From an uncultured Bacilli bacterium (GTDB lineage: Bacteria; Bacillota_I; Bacilli_A; RF39; UBA660), in contig CAKPFH010000006.1 of the NCBI GenBank assembly GCA_934153655.1, forward strand, positions 1-39,139: a stretch of 39,139 bases of DNA. The letters are read 5' to 3'. How positions within the stretch are numbered: position 1 is the first letter of the stretch; each line of letters opens with the position of its first letter. Both the position numbers and the translations under genes were made by a program. This document shows, one piece after another, positions 1-8,251 of this stretch. Below the pieces are notes generated by a model. The model was not told the origin of the DNA and did not search any database. It saw only the letters and a list, made by a program, of their open reading frames with translations.

Positions 1-98
1 TTTAATACCAAAACAAATAACTGATTTTTAAATTATCTTTTAATGGCATCTAACTAAAAAAATATTTTAGAAAAATATCAGAAATATCAAAAAAATAC

Positions 99-127
99 TT
101 GCATATTCCTAAAAAAACATGTATAGT
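99..127 (+). promoter_or_regulatory. rpsO-pnp promoter
   Basis: TTGCAT (99-104) and TATAGT (122-127) are separated by exactly 17 bases, a good sigma-A-type match. The predicted start of transcription is near 134, so the mRNA would begin with the structured rpsO leader. Seen by eye only. Confidence 0.65.
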
Positions 128-138
128 ATTAGTAGTTA

Positions 139-201
139 CTGATTCGAAGTAATGGGGTTTCCTCAAGCATTACCTTGAATTAGCGAATAGATAGAAGGAG
201 G
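139..201 (+). promoter_or_regulatory. Putative S15 autoregulatory leader of rpsO
   Basis: The 5' UTR folds into a nested structure. ATTCG (142-146) pairs with CGAAT (184-188). Inside it GTAATG (149-154) pairs with CATTAC (168-173), with an inner GGGG/CCTC helix containing a G-U pair. The Shine-Dalgarno AAGGAGG (195-201) lies directly 3' of the closing helix. Ribosomal protein S15 is known to autoregulate rpsO through structured leaders carrying G-U/G-C helix features in several bacteria. Assigning this structure to that role is inference; I could not compare it with covariance models. Confidence 0.5.
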
Positions 202-206
202 ATAAT

Positions 207-476
207 ATGGCTTTAACAAAAGATGTAAAACAAACAATTGTTAATGAATTTAAAAGAGATGAACATGATACAGGTTCTGTTGAAGTACAAGTTGCAATTT
301 TAACTAATGAAATTAATGCTTTAACTGAACACTTAAAAGTTCACATTCACGATCATCATTCAAGACGTGGTTTACTAAAGAAAGTTGGACAACGTAAAAG
401 TTTACTAAACTACTTAGCTAAGAAAGATGTAAAAAGATATCGTGAGTTAATTAGTAAATTAGGATTAAGAAAGTAG
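207..476 (+). CDS. rpsO: 30S ribosomal protein S15
   Basis: This is the 89-residue S15 of the small ribosomal subunit, which binds the 16S rRNA central domain early in assembly. The length is exactly that of the family. The conserved block D-T-G-S-V-E-V-Q (residues 20-27) and the H-x-x-D-H-H-S-R-R-G-L segment (46-56) that contacts rRNA are both present, as is the L-I-x-K-L-G-L-R-K end. The start is fixed by AAGGAGG five bases upstream of ATG. It lies immediately ahead of pnp, the classical rpsO-pnp pair, with a terminator-like hairpin in between that probably lowers readthrough into pnp. Expression is probably controlled by the leader structure just upstream. Confidence 0.98.
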   Translation: MALTKDVKQTIVNEFKRDEHDTGSVEVQVAILTNEINALTEHLKVHIHDHHSRRGLLKKVGQRKSLLNYLAKKDVKRYRELISKLGLRK

Positions 477-505
477 ACACTTATTTTTAGTGTCTTTATT
501 TTTTG
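474..505 (+). terminator. Terminator-like hairpin between rpsO and pnp
   Basis: AGACACT (475-481) and AGTGTCT (489-495) form a perfect 7-bp stem, followed by a T-rich run (495-504). The rpsO stop codon overlaps the 5' arm. No clear promoter follows before pnp, so this is probably a partial terminator or an mRNA-processing site. Confidence 0.75.
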
Positions 506-521
506 TTAGATTGGAGTTAGA

Positions 522-2651
522 ATGAAAAAAGTATTTGAAAAAGATTTTTACGGAAAGAAGATAATCGTTGAATTTGGTGAACTTGCTAAACAAGCAAATG
601 GTGCAGTTTTAGTTCGTTTCAATGATACAGTTGTTTTATCAACAGTTTGTGTATCTCAAACAGCAAATTTATTATCTGATTTCTTTCCACTTATGGTAGT
701 ATATCAAGAAAAATTATATTCTGTTGGAAAAATTCCAGGTGGATTTATTAAAAGAGAAGGAAGACCAACAGAAGCAGCAACCCTTGCAGCTAGAATGATT
801 GATAGACCAATGCGACCTTTATTTCCAGAAGATTTTAGAAATGAAGTTCAAGTTGTTAATACAGTTTTATCAGTTGATCCAGATTTTCCACCTGAAATGC
901 CAGCTATGTTTGCCTCAAGTTTAGCAACTTGTATATCAGAGGTTCCCTTTGATGGACCAATAGCAGGAGTTAAAGTAGGACGTGTTAATGGAGAATTTAT
1001 TATAAACCCAACAATTGCTGAAGCTGAATTATCAGATATAGATTTAACTGTTGCTGGAACAATGGATGCTATTAACATGGTTGAAGCAGGTTCTAAAGAA
1101 GTATCCGAAAGTGATATGTTAGATGCTTTAATGTTCGGTCATAAAGCAATTCAAGAATTATGTAGTTTTGAAAATGAAATAATTGAAGAAATCGGTTTAG
1201 CTAAGATGGATTATCCAAAATTAATAATTGAAGATGAATTAAGAAGTGATGTAGATAATTTAATTAGAGCTGACTTAGATAAAGCTCTTCGCATCAAAGA
1301 TAAACTTGAAAAATATGCTGCAATCGATGAGGTAAAAGATAATTTAGTTTTAAAATATGAAGAAGCAAACAAAGATTTAGATAGTGATAGTTTAAATGAA
1401 TTAAAAGTTAAAGTAATTCGTATCTTTGAAAGTATTGAATATGAATTATTTAGAAATATTACAGTTCTAGAACATACAAGATCAGATGGACGTATGATGG
1501 ATGAAATAAGACCACTTTCAACAGATATAGATTTATTACCAAGAACTCATGGTAGTGCTTTATTTACAAGAGGTCAAACACAAAGCTTATCCGTTACAAC
1601 TCTTGGAGCTTTAGGGGAACATCAAATTTTAGATGGTTTAGATATAGAAACTGAAAAAAGATTCATGTTACATTATAACTTCCCAGCATTCTCAGTAGGT
1701 GAAACTGGTAGATATGGAGCTCCTGGAAGACGTGAAATAGGTCATGGGGCATTAGGTGAAAGAGCTTTAGCTCAAGTTATTCCATCTGAAGAAGAATTCC
1801 CTTATACAATAAGAGTAGTATCTGAAATACTTGAAAGTAATGGTTCTTCAAGCCAAGCTTCTATTTGTGCAGGTTGCATGAGTTTAATGGCAGCAGGTGT
1901 TCCAATCAAGGCTCCCGTTGCTGGAATTGCTATGGGTTTAATTACAGCAGGGGACGAGTATACAATTTTAACTGATATTCAAGGTATGGAAGATCATTTA
2001 GGAGATATGGATTTTAAAGTTGCAGGAACAAGAAATGGAATATGTGCTCTTCAAATGGATATAAAAATTAAAGGAGTTACAAAAGAAATTCTTAAAAATG
2101 CTCTTGCTCAAGCTAAAAAAGCTCGTATGCAAATTCTTGATGTAATGGCAAAACAAATTGAAAAACCAAGAGAAGAAGTATCTAAATATGCTCCAAAAAC
2201 TGTTACATTCATGATTAATCCAAATAAGATTAAAGATGTAATTGGTAAAGGTGGAGAAATGATTACCAAAATTATTCTTGAAGCAAGCAATGTTACAAGT
2301 GTAACTGATATGAATGCTGTTAAAGTTGATCTTGAAGATGATGGTAGAGTTATTATTTATCATACAGATAAAGAAATAATCGAAAGAACTAGACAAATGA
2401 TTGAAGAAATTGTAAGAGAACCAGAAGTTGGAAAAGTTTACAATGCTAAAGTTGTAAAAATTGAAGAATTTGGTTGCTTTGTTCAAATTTGGCCTGGATG
2501 TGAAGGATTAGTTCATATATCAGCTCTTGCTAAAGAACATGTTAAAAAAACAGAAGATGTTGTAAAACTAGGTGATGAAATAATTGTTAAATGCCTAGGT
2601 TATGATAAAAAAGGAAGATTAAACTTCTCAAGAAAAGATGCCCTAAATTAA
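522..2651 (+). CDS. pnp: Polyribonucleotide nucleotidyltransferase (PNPase)
   Basis: This enzyme is a 3'-5' phosphorolytic exoribonuclease that degrades mRNA with inorganic phosphate. The 709 residues match the family length. The order is RNase PH domain 1 (about 1-150), a helical linker (about 230-310), RNase PH domain 2 (about 320-540, with R-T-H-G-S-A-L-F-T-R-G-Q-T-Q), a KH domain with the G-K-G-G loop near residue 578, and a C-terminal S1 domain (about 635-705, G-C-F-V-Q-I...G-L-V-H-I-S). GGAG at 513-516 supports the ATG start. It follows rpsO, and a tRNA-Thr gene starts 12 bases after its stop, so the three are probably cotranscribed. Confidence 0.98.
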   Translation: MKKVFEKDFYGKKIIVEFGELAKQANGAVLVRFNDTVVLSTVCVSQTANLLSDFFPLMVVYQEKLYSVGKIPGGFIKREGRPTEAATLAARMIDRPMRPLFPEDFRNEVQVVNTVLSVDPDFPPEMPAMFASSLATCISEVPFDGPIAGVKVGRVNGEFIINPTIAEAELSDIDLTVAGTMDAINMVEAGSKEVSESDMLDALMFGHKAIQELCSFENEIIEEIGLAKMDYPKLIIEDELRSDVDNLIRADLDKALRIKDKLEKYAAIDEVKDNLVLKYEEANKDLDSDSLNELKVKVIRIFESIEYELFRNITVLEHTRSDGRMMDEIRPLSTDIDLLPRTHGSALFTRGQTQSLSVTTLGALGEHQILDGLDIETEKRFMLHYNFPAFSVGETGRYGAPGRREIGHGALGERALAQVIPSEEEFPYTIRVVSEILESNGSSSQASICAGCMSLMAAGVPIKAPVAGIAMGLITAGDEYTILTDIQGMEDHLGDMDFKVAGTRNGICALQMDIKIKGVTKEILKNALAQAKKARMQILDVMAKQIEKPREEVSKYAPKTVTFMINPNKIKDVIGKGGEMITKIILEASNVTSVTDMNAVKVDLEDDGRVIIYHTDKEIIERTRQMIEEIVREPEVGKVYNAKVVKIEEFGCFVQIWPGCEGLVHISALAKEHVKKTEDVVKLGDEIIVKCLGYDKKGRLNFSRKDALN

Positions 2652-2663
2652 TCTTTTCTTCTT

Positions 2664-2739
2664 GCTAAAATAGCTCAGCTGGTAGAGCAATCCTCTCGTA
2701 AGGGATAGGTCGCAGGTTCGAATCCTGTTTTTAGCACCA
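2664..2739 (+). tRNA. tRNA-Thr (anticodon CGU)
   Basis: A complete cloverleaf can be drawn. The acceptor stem GCTAAAA pairs with TTTTAGC, the D stem GCTC with GAGC, the anticodon stem ATCCT with GGGAT, and the T stem GCAGG with CCTGT around TTCGAAT. The anticodon CGT is at 2697-2699 and reads ACG (Thr). The discriminator is A and CCA is genomically encoded (2737-2739). Having a dedicated CGU tRNA for a rare G-ending codon in so AT-rich a genome is mildly notable. It sits just behind pnp and is closed by the terminator at 2771-2830. Confidence 0.97.
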
Positions 2740-2770
2740 CTTTATAAATAACTCATAAGAGTTTAAATAA

Positions 2771-2830
2771 AACTAACCTTAAAGTAAAACTAAAATATAA
2801 AATAAATTACTTTAAAATGTTAGTTTTTTT
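2771..2830 (+). terminator. Terminator of the rpsO-pnp-tRNA unit
   Basis: The two-part stem consists of AACTAAC (2771-2777) with GTTAGTT (2819-2825) and TTAAAGTAA (2779-2787) with TTACTTTAA (2807-2815). It is followed by a run of T to 2830. Confidence 0.8.
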
Positions 2831-2941
2831 ATATATAATAAAAAAATATGATACAATAACATTGTGTTAGAACAATATGACAATAAAATAAAAATGTAAA
2901 CTTAAAAAAACAACTATAAAAAAATCAAATAAAGGAGAACT

Positions 2942-3488
2942 ATGAAATATATTGTTTTATTAAGAGGAATAAATATAAGTGGTAAAAATAAAGTTGATAT
3001 GAAAAACTTTAAAAGAAGAACTATTAAAAAATAATCTAAATAATGTAATAACTTATTTAAATAGTGGCAATATAATATTAGAAACTGATTTAAATAAAGA
3101 AGAATTAACAAATTTATTTACTAAAATTCTAGAGACTAAATTTAATTTAAAGATACCAATTTTTATTTTAAATTTAAAAGAATTAGAAGAAATCTATTTA
3201 AATAGTCCAACTTATTATTTAACTAAAGATAAAAACGCTTATTATAATTTAATCTTTCTAAAAAATATTACTTATGAAAAAATATTAGAAGAAATTGGAG
3301 AACCTAGCAAATATGATAAAATTACTCCTTCTAAAAATGTTATTTATTGGTCTTTTGATTTAAATAATTATCAAAAAAGTAATTGGTGGATTAAAACAGC
3401 AAGTACTTATGTTAAAAATTATATTACAATTAGAACTTTTAATACAATTCAAAAATTATATGAGTTAGCTAACAAAGAAGAAAAATAG
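2942..3488 (+). pseudogene. DUF1697 family protein, frameshifted
   Basis: From ATG 2942 (preceded by AAAGGAG) the reading begins M-K-Y-I-V-L-L-R-G-I-N-I-S-G-K-N-K-V, the characteristic DUF1697 N-terminus. It then runs into a TAA at 3032. Skipping one base in the AAAA run at 3011-3014 opens a second frame (GAA at 3015 to TAG at 3486-3488), which continues with E-L-L-K-N-N, a N-S-G-N-I-I motif and ends in I-R-T-F-N-T...L-Y-E-L-A. Together they give about 180 residues, a full DUF1697 length. So a single extra A disrupts an otherwise intact gene. It could be a recent mutation, an assembly error in a homopolymer, or slippage-rescued. The function of the family is not known to me. Confidence 0.85.
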
Positions 3489-3652
3489 TTAATAATTAAA
3501 AAATAGTTATAGCTAAAGTTAAATATTTAAAATCAATTAATTATTAAATTATTAAAATATAAAAATGTAAGAACAACAAAATATAAAAAGATAAAAAATA
3601 AAAAAGTGAAAATAAATAAGGTAAAAATTAAAAAATAAAATGGAGGTATTAA

Positions 3653-4531
3653 ATGAAATCAATAGTTTATTTTACTAAAAAAATTGAACCAGAAAACTTG
3701 ATAAAACTTTATCAAAAACTAAATGTTAACTTAGAACCTAAAATAGCAATTAAAGTTCATACAGGAGAAGAAGGTAATCAAAATTATATAAAACCTGATT
3801 TTTATAAAGATTTAGTTAACTATTTAGATGGAGTAGTAGTTGAATGTAATACAGCTTATGGAGGAGAAAGAAACGAAACAAGTAAACATTTAAAATTACT
3901 TGAAAGACATGGTTTTAATATTTTTGAAACTGATATTCTAGATAGCACAGGAGATCTTGAATTAGAAATTCCAAATGGCTTAGTAATTAAGAAAAATTAT
4001 GTTGGTAAAAATATAGAAAAATATAATTCATGTTTAGTTTTATCACATTTTAAAGGTCATCCTATGGGAGGTTATGGAGGCGCTCTAAAGCAACTTTCTA
4101 TTGGCTTTGCCTCTTCAAATGGTAAAAGTTATATTCACTCAGCTGGTAAAGTCAAAAGTCAAGATGTTTTATGTGATAATATTGCTAGTCAAGATAAATT
4201 TTTAGAAAGTATGGCTGATGCTGCTAGTTCCATTATTAATTATTTTAAAGATAATATTGTCTATATTAGTATTATGAAAAACATTTCTGTTGATTGTGAT
4301 TGTTGTAGTGTTGCTGAAGATCCTTGTATACCTGATATAGGAATACTAGCATCAACTGATCCGGTTGCTCTTGATAAAGCTTGCCTTGATTTAATTTATA
4401 ATTCTAATTTTCAAGGGAAAGAACATTTTATTGAAAGAGTAGAAACTAGAAATGGTAAACATATTTTAGATGCTGCTTCTAAACTTAATCTAGGTAATTT
4501 AGAATATGAATTAATAGATATAGATGATTAA
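3653..4531 (+). CDS. DUF362 domain-containing protein
   Basis: This 292-residue soluble protein matches the DUF362 family. It shows the V-H-T-G-E-E-G-N motif (35-42), the core S-H-F-K-G-H-P-M-G-G-Y-G-G-A-L-K-Q-L (131-148), and the C-D-C-C...D-P-C segment (215-225). The last is followed by D-I-G-I-L-A-S-T-D-P-V-A-L-D-K-A, which is typical of the family end. Members often carry or accompany 4Fe-4S ferredoxin domains. Here there is no separate ferredoxin domain, but Cys215, 217, 218 and 225 could hold a metal centre (inference). The exact reaction is not known. A GGAGG ten bases upstream supports the ATG. It is a single gene with its own terminator. Confidence 0.85.
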   Translation: MKSIVYFTKKIEPENLIKLYQKLNVNLEPKIAIKVHTGEEGNQNYIKPDFYKDLVNYLDGVVVECNTAYGGERNETSKHLKLLERHGFNIFETDILDSTGDLELEIPNGLVIKKNYVGKNIEKYNSCLVLSHFKGHPMGGYGGALKQLSIGFASSNGKSYIHSAGKVKSQDVLCDNIASQDKFLESMADAASSIINYFKDNIVYISIMKNISVDCDCCSVAEDPCIPDIGILASTDPVALDKACLDLIYNSNFQGKEHFIERVETRNGKHILDAASKLNLGNLEYELIDIDD

Positions 4532-4533
4532 TT

Positions 4534-4564
4534 AAAATTATTAGAAATTCTAGTAATTTTTTTT
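4534..4564 (+). terminator. Terminator after the DUF362 gene
   Basis: AAAATTATTAG (4534-4544) pairs with CTAGTAATTTT (4550-4560), with one G-U pair and the loop AAATT. T residues run on to 4564. Confidence 0.75.
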
Positions 4565-4596
4565 CATATTTAGCTCATACTATAAAAGGTGATAAA

Positions 4597-5028
4597 ATGA
4601 AGGACAATGTAAATAGTTTAGATGAACTAAACAAAGGTGCATGTATGGGAATAGATGCTATTTTATATATACTTGATAAAGTAGAAAACAAAAAACTTAA
4701 GAAATTACTAGAAACAGATTATTTTAAATATAAAGAAATAACTGAAAAAGTAAAAGAACTATATCCAAAGTACAATGAGAAAAAAGAACCTCATAAAACA
4801 AATTCTTTAACTAAAGCCATGACCTATTATGACATAGAAATGAAAACTTTAACTGATAAATCAGATTCTAAAATAGCTGAATTACTTTTAAAAGGTACTA
4901 ACATGGGTATAATAGAAGGAGTTAAATTACTTAATAATAAAGAAATAACCAAAGATGTAAGAGATTTAATCCAAGAATTTGTTGCTATGCAAGAAAATGA
5001 AGTTGAATACCTAAAACGTTATTTATAA
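4597..5028 (+). CDS. Small helical protein of unknown function
   Basis: I do not recognise this 143-residue protein. It has no signal peptide and no membrane segment, and it reads as four amphipathic helices rich in Lys and Glu. The repeated G-A-C-M-G-I-D-A and G-T-N-M-G-I-I-E-G segments (residues about 14 and 100) suggest two related helical halves, as in ferritin-like four-helix bundles. It lacks an obvious pair of E-x-x-H iron ligands, so a ferritin-like fold is only a guess. An AAAGGTG precedes the ATG. It is followed by a strong terminator and stands alone. Confidence 0.7.
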   Translation: MKDNVNSLDELNKGACMGIDAILYILDKVENKKLKKLLETDYFKYKEITEKVKELYPKYNEKKEPHKTNSLTKAMTYYDIEMKTLTDKSDSKIAELLLKGTNMGIIEGVKLLNNKEITKDVRDLIQEFVAMQENEVEYLKRYL

Positions 5029-5054
5029 AAGACTTTTTGGTATAATAAAATTAC

Positions 5055-5099
5055 AAGAGAAAATAAATTAAAATGAAAAAAAATTTATTTCTCTTTTTT
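5055..5099 (+). terminator. Terminator after the small helical protein
   Basis: AAGAGAAAATAAATT (5056-5070) pairs with AATTTATTTCTCTT (5082-5095), with one bulged A. A T run follows to 5099. Confidence 0.8.
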
Positions 5100-5227
5100 G
5101 TATTTAAAAATTCTTTAAAACTAATATTTAATACCTAATTCAAAAGTAAAAAAAACTTTTATTCTTTTAAAAAAATTAAATTTAAAATTTAAAACAAAAA
5201 TGTCTACAAAATGTAAATTTACAAAAC

Positions 5228-5256
5228 TTGACATAACTACTATTTTCCTATATAGT
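5228..5256 (+). promoter_or_regulatory. Promoter of the thioester adhesin
   Basis: A perfect -35 TTGACA (5228-5233) lies 17 bases before TATAGT (5251-5256). The predicted start is near 5262, giving a short leader with GGGAGGA ahead of ATG 5279. This is the best -35 match in the window and suggests strong expression. Confidence 0.8.
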
Positions 5257-5278
5257 ACTCCTTGTTTGGGAGGAATAT

Positions 5279-7012
5279 ATGAAAATAATTAAAAATGTTT
5301 TATTAATAATTAGTCTTATTTTTCTAACTTTAAATGTTAAAGCTTTAGAAAAAACTAAAAAATTAGAAATCGAATATCAAGAAGGAATTTATTATACTAG
5401 AAGAATTAATGGAGTTTATTCATCTTACTTGTTTCCTAAGTATTTATTAGATAAAGAAGTAGTTTATTGTATTGAACCTGGTTATCAAATCTATAATTAT
5501 AATTATCAAGAAGGCACCTTTAAAGATTTTAATCTATCAGATGATAAGAAGAAATTATTAGAATTAATAGGTTATTACGGTTATGAATATCCAAATCATA
5601 CAGATGTTAAATATTTGCTTGCAACTCAAGAATTGATCTGGGAAACTTTAGGAGTTAGTAATATAGAATTCTACACAGAAAGATATGGTTATGGTAATTT
5701 AATCAATATTGATACCTATAAAAATGAAATAAAAGATTTAATAAAAAAACATGATTTAAAACCTAATATCAAAGATAAAATAAAATGTTATTTAAATAAA
5801 GAATTAATTCTTGAAGATACTAATAATATTTTATCTGAATATGAAATTATTAATACTAAAGATGCTACTATAAAAAATAATAAATTAATAATTAAAACAA
5901 AAGATAAGGATTTAAAATATTTAATTTTAAGAAAGAAAAGATATGATAATAATAAAAATACTTTATTTATATCTCTTGATAATAAAAGTCAAAAATTAGC
6001 TAAATTAAGATATACTGATGATATAGAATTTAAAATAAATATTGAAGTATTAAGTGGTGAATTTACTTTACAAAAATTAGATTATGATACTAAATCAACT
6101 AAAGTAATTAAAAATACTAGTTTAGAAAATGCTAAATATGGTATATATGATTTAAATAATAATTTAATTAAAATAATTACAACTGATAAACTAGGTAAAT
6201 GTTATTTAAATAACTTAGAACTAGGAACTTATTTATTAAAAGAATTAGAACCAAGTCTTGGTTATGAATTAGATCCAACTATCTATAAATTTATAATAGA
6301 TGAAAATAATTTAAAAGTAAGTTTAGAAGTCTATGAAAAATTAATAAAAAAACAAGTAAAAGTTGAAAAAATAGAAAGTAATTCTAATATAAAAATTAAT
6401 CTAGCCGGAATTAAATTTAAAATTCTAGATTTAACTAGAGATATTTATTTAGATAAAATATATGAAACTAATGCTAAAGGAGAATTTGAAACCGATTTAC
6501 TTCCTCTTGGAGAATATGAATTAATTGAATTAGATCAAATAATACCTGGTTATAAAGTTAATTTAGAACCCTTAAAATTTGAAATAACTAATAAAGATTT
6601 AAATTTGCAATTCTATAATGAAAAAATAAAAGGTTATTTAAAGCTTTTAAAAGTTAATAAAGTAGCAAGTACACCTTTAGAAGGAGTAATATTTTCTATT
6701 TATAATTTAAATGATGAATTAATTAATGAAGTAAAAACTGATAGTAATGGTATAGTTGAAATACCTCTTTGGTATGGTTCTTATTATTTACTTGAAAAAG
6801 AAACTTTAGATGGTTATGTTCTTGATAATGAGAAGCATTACTTTGATATAACAAATGATTTAGAAGTAATAGAAATAGTTCTTACTAATGAAAAAATCGA
6901 AGTACCTAATACTTTATTAAATAAAAATGAAGTTATTTTAACTCTTAGTATAATTTTATTATCACTTTCTAGTTTCTTTATCTTAAATTATTTAAAGAAT
7001 ACTATTAAATAA
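5279..7012 (+). CDS. Secreted thioester-domain / Cna-B repeat surface adhesin
   Basis: The protein has 577 residues with a signal peptide (1-22, N-V-K-A) and a C-terminal membrane segment (about 551-570) plus a basic tail. An N-terminal thioester domain (about 30-150) has V-Y-C-I-E-P-G (Cys64) and A-T-Q-E-L-I-W-E (Gln117), the expected Cys-Gln thioester partners of Gram-positive adhesins that bind host surfaces covalently. Three Cna-B/SpaA-like domains follow (about 261-355, 360-448, 451-540). Domains 2 and 3 keep the Lys/Glu/Asn isopeptide triad (K364/E417/N447; K458/E506/N537). Domain 1 has K266 and E322 but Tyr352 where the Asn should be. The C-terminus has V-P-N-T-L before the membrane segment, a degenerate LPxTG. 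The gene has its own strong promoter. Confidence 0.85.
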   Translation: MKIIKNVLLIISLIFLTLNVKALEKTKKLEIEYQEGIYYTRRINGVYSSYLFPKYLLDKEVVYCIEPGYQIYNYNYQEGTFKDFNLSDDKKKLLELIGYYGYEYPNHTDVKYLLATQELIWETLGVSNIEFYTERYGYGNLINIDTYKNEIKDLIKKHDLKPNIKDKIKCYLNKELILEDTNNILSEYEIINTKDATIKNNKLIIKTKDKDLKYLILRKKRYDNNKNTLFISLDNKSQKLAKLRYTDDIEFKINIEVLSGEFTLQKLDYDTKSTKVIKNTSLENAKYGIYDLNNNLIKIITTDKLGKCYLNNLELGTYLLKELEPSLGYELDPTIYKFIIDENNLKVSLEVYEKLIKKQVKVEKIESNSNIKINLAGIKFKILDLTRDIYLDKIYETNAKGEFETDLLPLGEYELIELDQIIPGYKVNLEPLKFEITNKDLNLQFYNEKIKGYLKLLKVNKVASTPLEGVIFSIYNLNDELINEVKTDSNGIVEIPLWYGSYYLLEKETLDGYVLDNEKHYFDITNDLEVIEIVLTNEKIEVPNTLLNKNEVILTLSIILLSLSSFFILNYLKNTIK

Positions 7013-7032
7013 TTAACATATTATTAACTGAT

Positions 7033-7653
7033 ATGAATGATTTTATTATTAGTTTTACAAATAGTTATGGTTATATAGGAGTATTAGTTTTAATATTTTT
7101 AGAAAATATTTTTCCTCCTATACCATCCGAATTAATTCTTTTAGCATCTGGTTTTTTAATTACTAAAACCAATTTAAATATTTTTATAATGATTATATTT
7201 GCAACTCTTGGATCTTTATTAGGCGGAATTCTTCTTTATTACCTATCTAGTTTATTAAATAAAAATACTTTAATTAAACTTATTAATAGCAAGGCTTTAA
7301 GATTTTTAAACTTAAAGGAAAAAGATATTGATTTATCTTTTAATTGGTTTAATAAAAAGGGTAATATAAGTGTTTTAATATGTAGATGTATTCCTATTTT
7401 AAGAAGTTTAATATCTCTTCCAGCTGGTATTTTTAAAATGTCTTTTATAAAGTTTTTACTTTATACAATCATAGGTTCTTTAGTTTGGAATAGTGTTATT
7501 ATTGTAATTGGTTATGTTGTAGGAGATAATTTCTTAGTAATTAATGAAGTCTTGAAAAAATATTCTTATTTATTTGTTGCTTTGATTACAATAATAGGTG
7601 TAATAGTTATTTTTAGAAAAAGGAGAAAAAATGAAAAATCAGGTATTAACTAA
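7033..7653 (+). CDS. DedA family membrane protein
   Basis: This integral membrane protein has 206 residues and about five hydrophobic segments. It carries the DedA hallmark E-N-I-F-P-P-I-P-S-E (24-33) and a C-R-C-I-P-I-L-R...P-A-G-I-F motif (117-134) with Arg118 and Arg124. The family works in lipid scrambling or flipping and membrane homeostasis (for example undecaprenyl phosphate or phosphatidylethanolamine transport in other species); the substrate here is unknown. No clear Shine-Dalgarno precedes ATG 7033, which sits only 20 bases after the adhesin stop, so translation may depend on coupling. Its end overlaps plsC by 23 bases, linking it to phospholipid synthesis. Confidence 0.88.
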   Translation: MNDFIISFTNSYGYIGVLVLIFLENIFPPIPSELILLASGFLITKTNLNIFIMIIFATLGSLLGGILLYYLSSLLNKNTLIKLINSKALRFLNLKEKDIDLSFNWFNKKGNISVLICRCIPILRSLISLPAGIFKMSFIKFLLYTIIGSLVWNSVIIVIGYVVGDNFLVINEVLKKYSYLFVALITIIGVIVIFRKRRKNEKSGIN

Positions 7654-8194
7654 AATAAATCATGGTTTAATTAAGATGATGTTTAATCCAACTGTTAGTT
7701 TTGAAGAAGAAATTGATGATAAAAGAATAATATTAGCAGGTAATCATGCTTCTAACTTTGATCCTTTAATTTTACAATTTGCAATTAATAGACCAATTCA
7801 TTTTGTTTGTAAAGAAGAATTATTTAAATCAGTTTTATGTCCTTTAATGAAAAAAGTAGAAGCAATTCCAGCTAAAAGAGATGGCAATGATATAAATTGT
7901 TTAAAAAAATCTATTTCTTACCTAGAACAAGAAGAAATTTTAGGAATATTTCCTGAAGGTACCTTTAATCGGAGTAATGACTTAATTTTACCTTTTAAAC
8001 TAGGTACTATTGTAATAGCTAAGAAAAGTAAAAGTGATATCATTCCTTTTAGTATCACTGGTAGTTATAAATTATATAAAAATGATATGAAAATAAGTTT
8101 TGGTAAAAGAATAAAATATAATGATTATTCTTCTAAAGAAATATTAGAAAAACTAGAAAATGACGTAAAAACTTTAATTTTAAAAAATAGATAA
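7631..8194 (+). CDS. plsC: 1-acyl-sn-glycerol-3-phosphate acyltransferase (PlsC family)
   Basis: The enzyme transfers an acyl chain to lysophosphatidic acid to make phosphatidic acid at the inner membrane face. The 187 residues contain the catalytic H-x4-D (N-H-A-S-N-F-D, His39 and Asp44) and the F-P-E-G-T substrate motif (107-111). P-A-K-R-D (80-84) corresponds to the middle glycerol-phosphate-binding block. There is no obvious N-terminal membrane helix, so it is of the short form. AAAGGAG inside the end of dedA gives the ATG, and the 23-base overlap implies coupled translation with DedA. The terminator lies in the 81-bp repeat at 8235-8315. Confidence 0.9.
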   Translation: MKNQVLTKINHGLIKMMFNPTVSFEEEIDDKRIILAGNHASNFDPLILQFAINRPIHFVCKEELFKSVLCPLMKKVEAIPAKRDGNDINCLKKSISYLEQEEILGIFPEGTFNRSNDLILPFKLGTIVIAKKSKSDIIPFSITGSYKLYKNDMKISFGKRIKYNDYSSKEILEKLENDVKTLILKNR

Positions 8195-8202
8195 AAAAGT
8201 GT

Positions 8203-8251
8203 AATGATTGTGCAAAAATAACTTCAAAAGTATCAAAAATGCACAATCATT
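8203..8251 (+). repeat. 12-bp inverted repeat upstream of fic
   Basis: AATGATTGTGCA (8203-8214) is the exact reverse complement of TGCACAATCATT (8240-8251). Its 3' arm is shared with the smaller hairpin TGCACAA/TTGTGCA (8240-8256), so the two structures are mutually exclusive in RNA. Confidence 0.85.

Noticed and set aside
1998..2486. Long open frame on the minus strand inside pnp
   Set aside because: It lies opposite a perfect pnp coding sequence, has no ribosome site, and its composition (Asn, Phe, Ser) is that of an antisense shadow.
3489..3652. Possible small gene between the DUF1697 and DUF362 genes
   Set aside because: Only A-rich, low-complexity sequence with stops in all frames; apart from the GGAGG serving 3653, nothing is seen in it.
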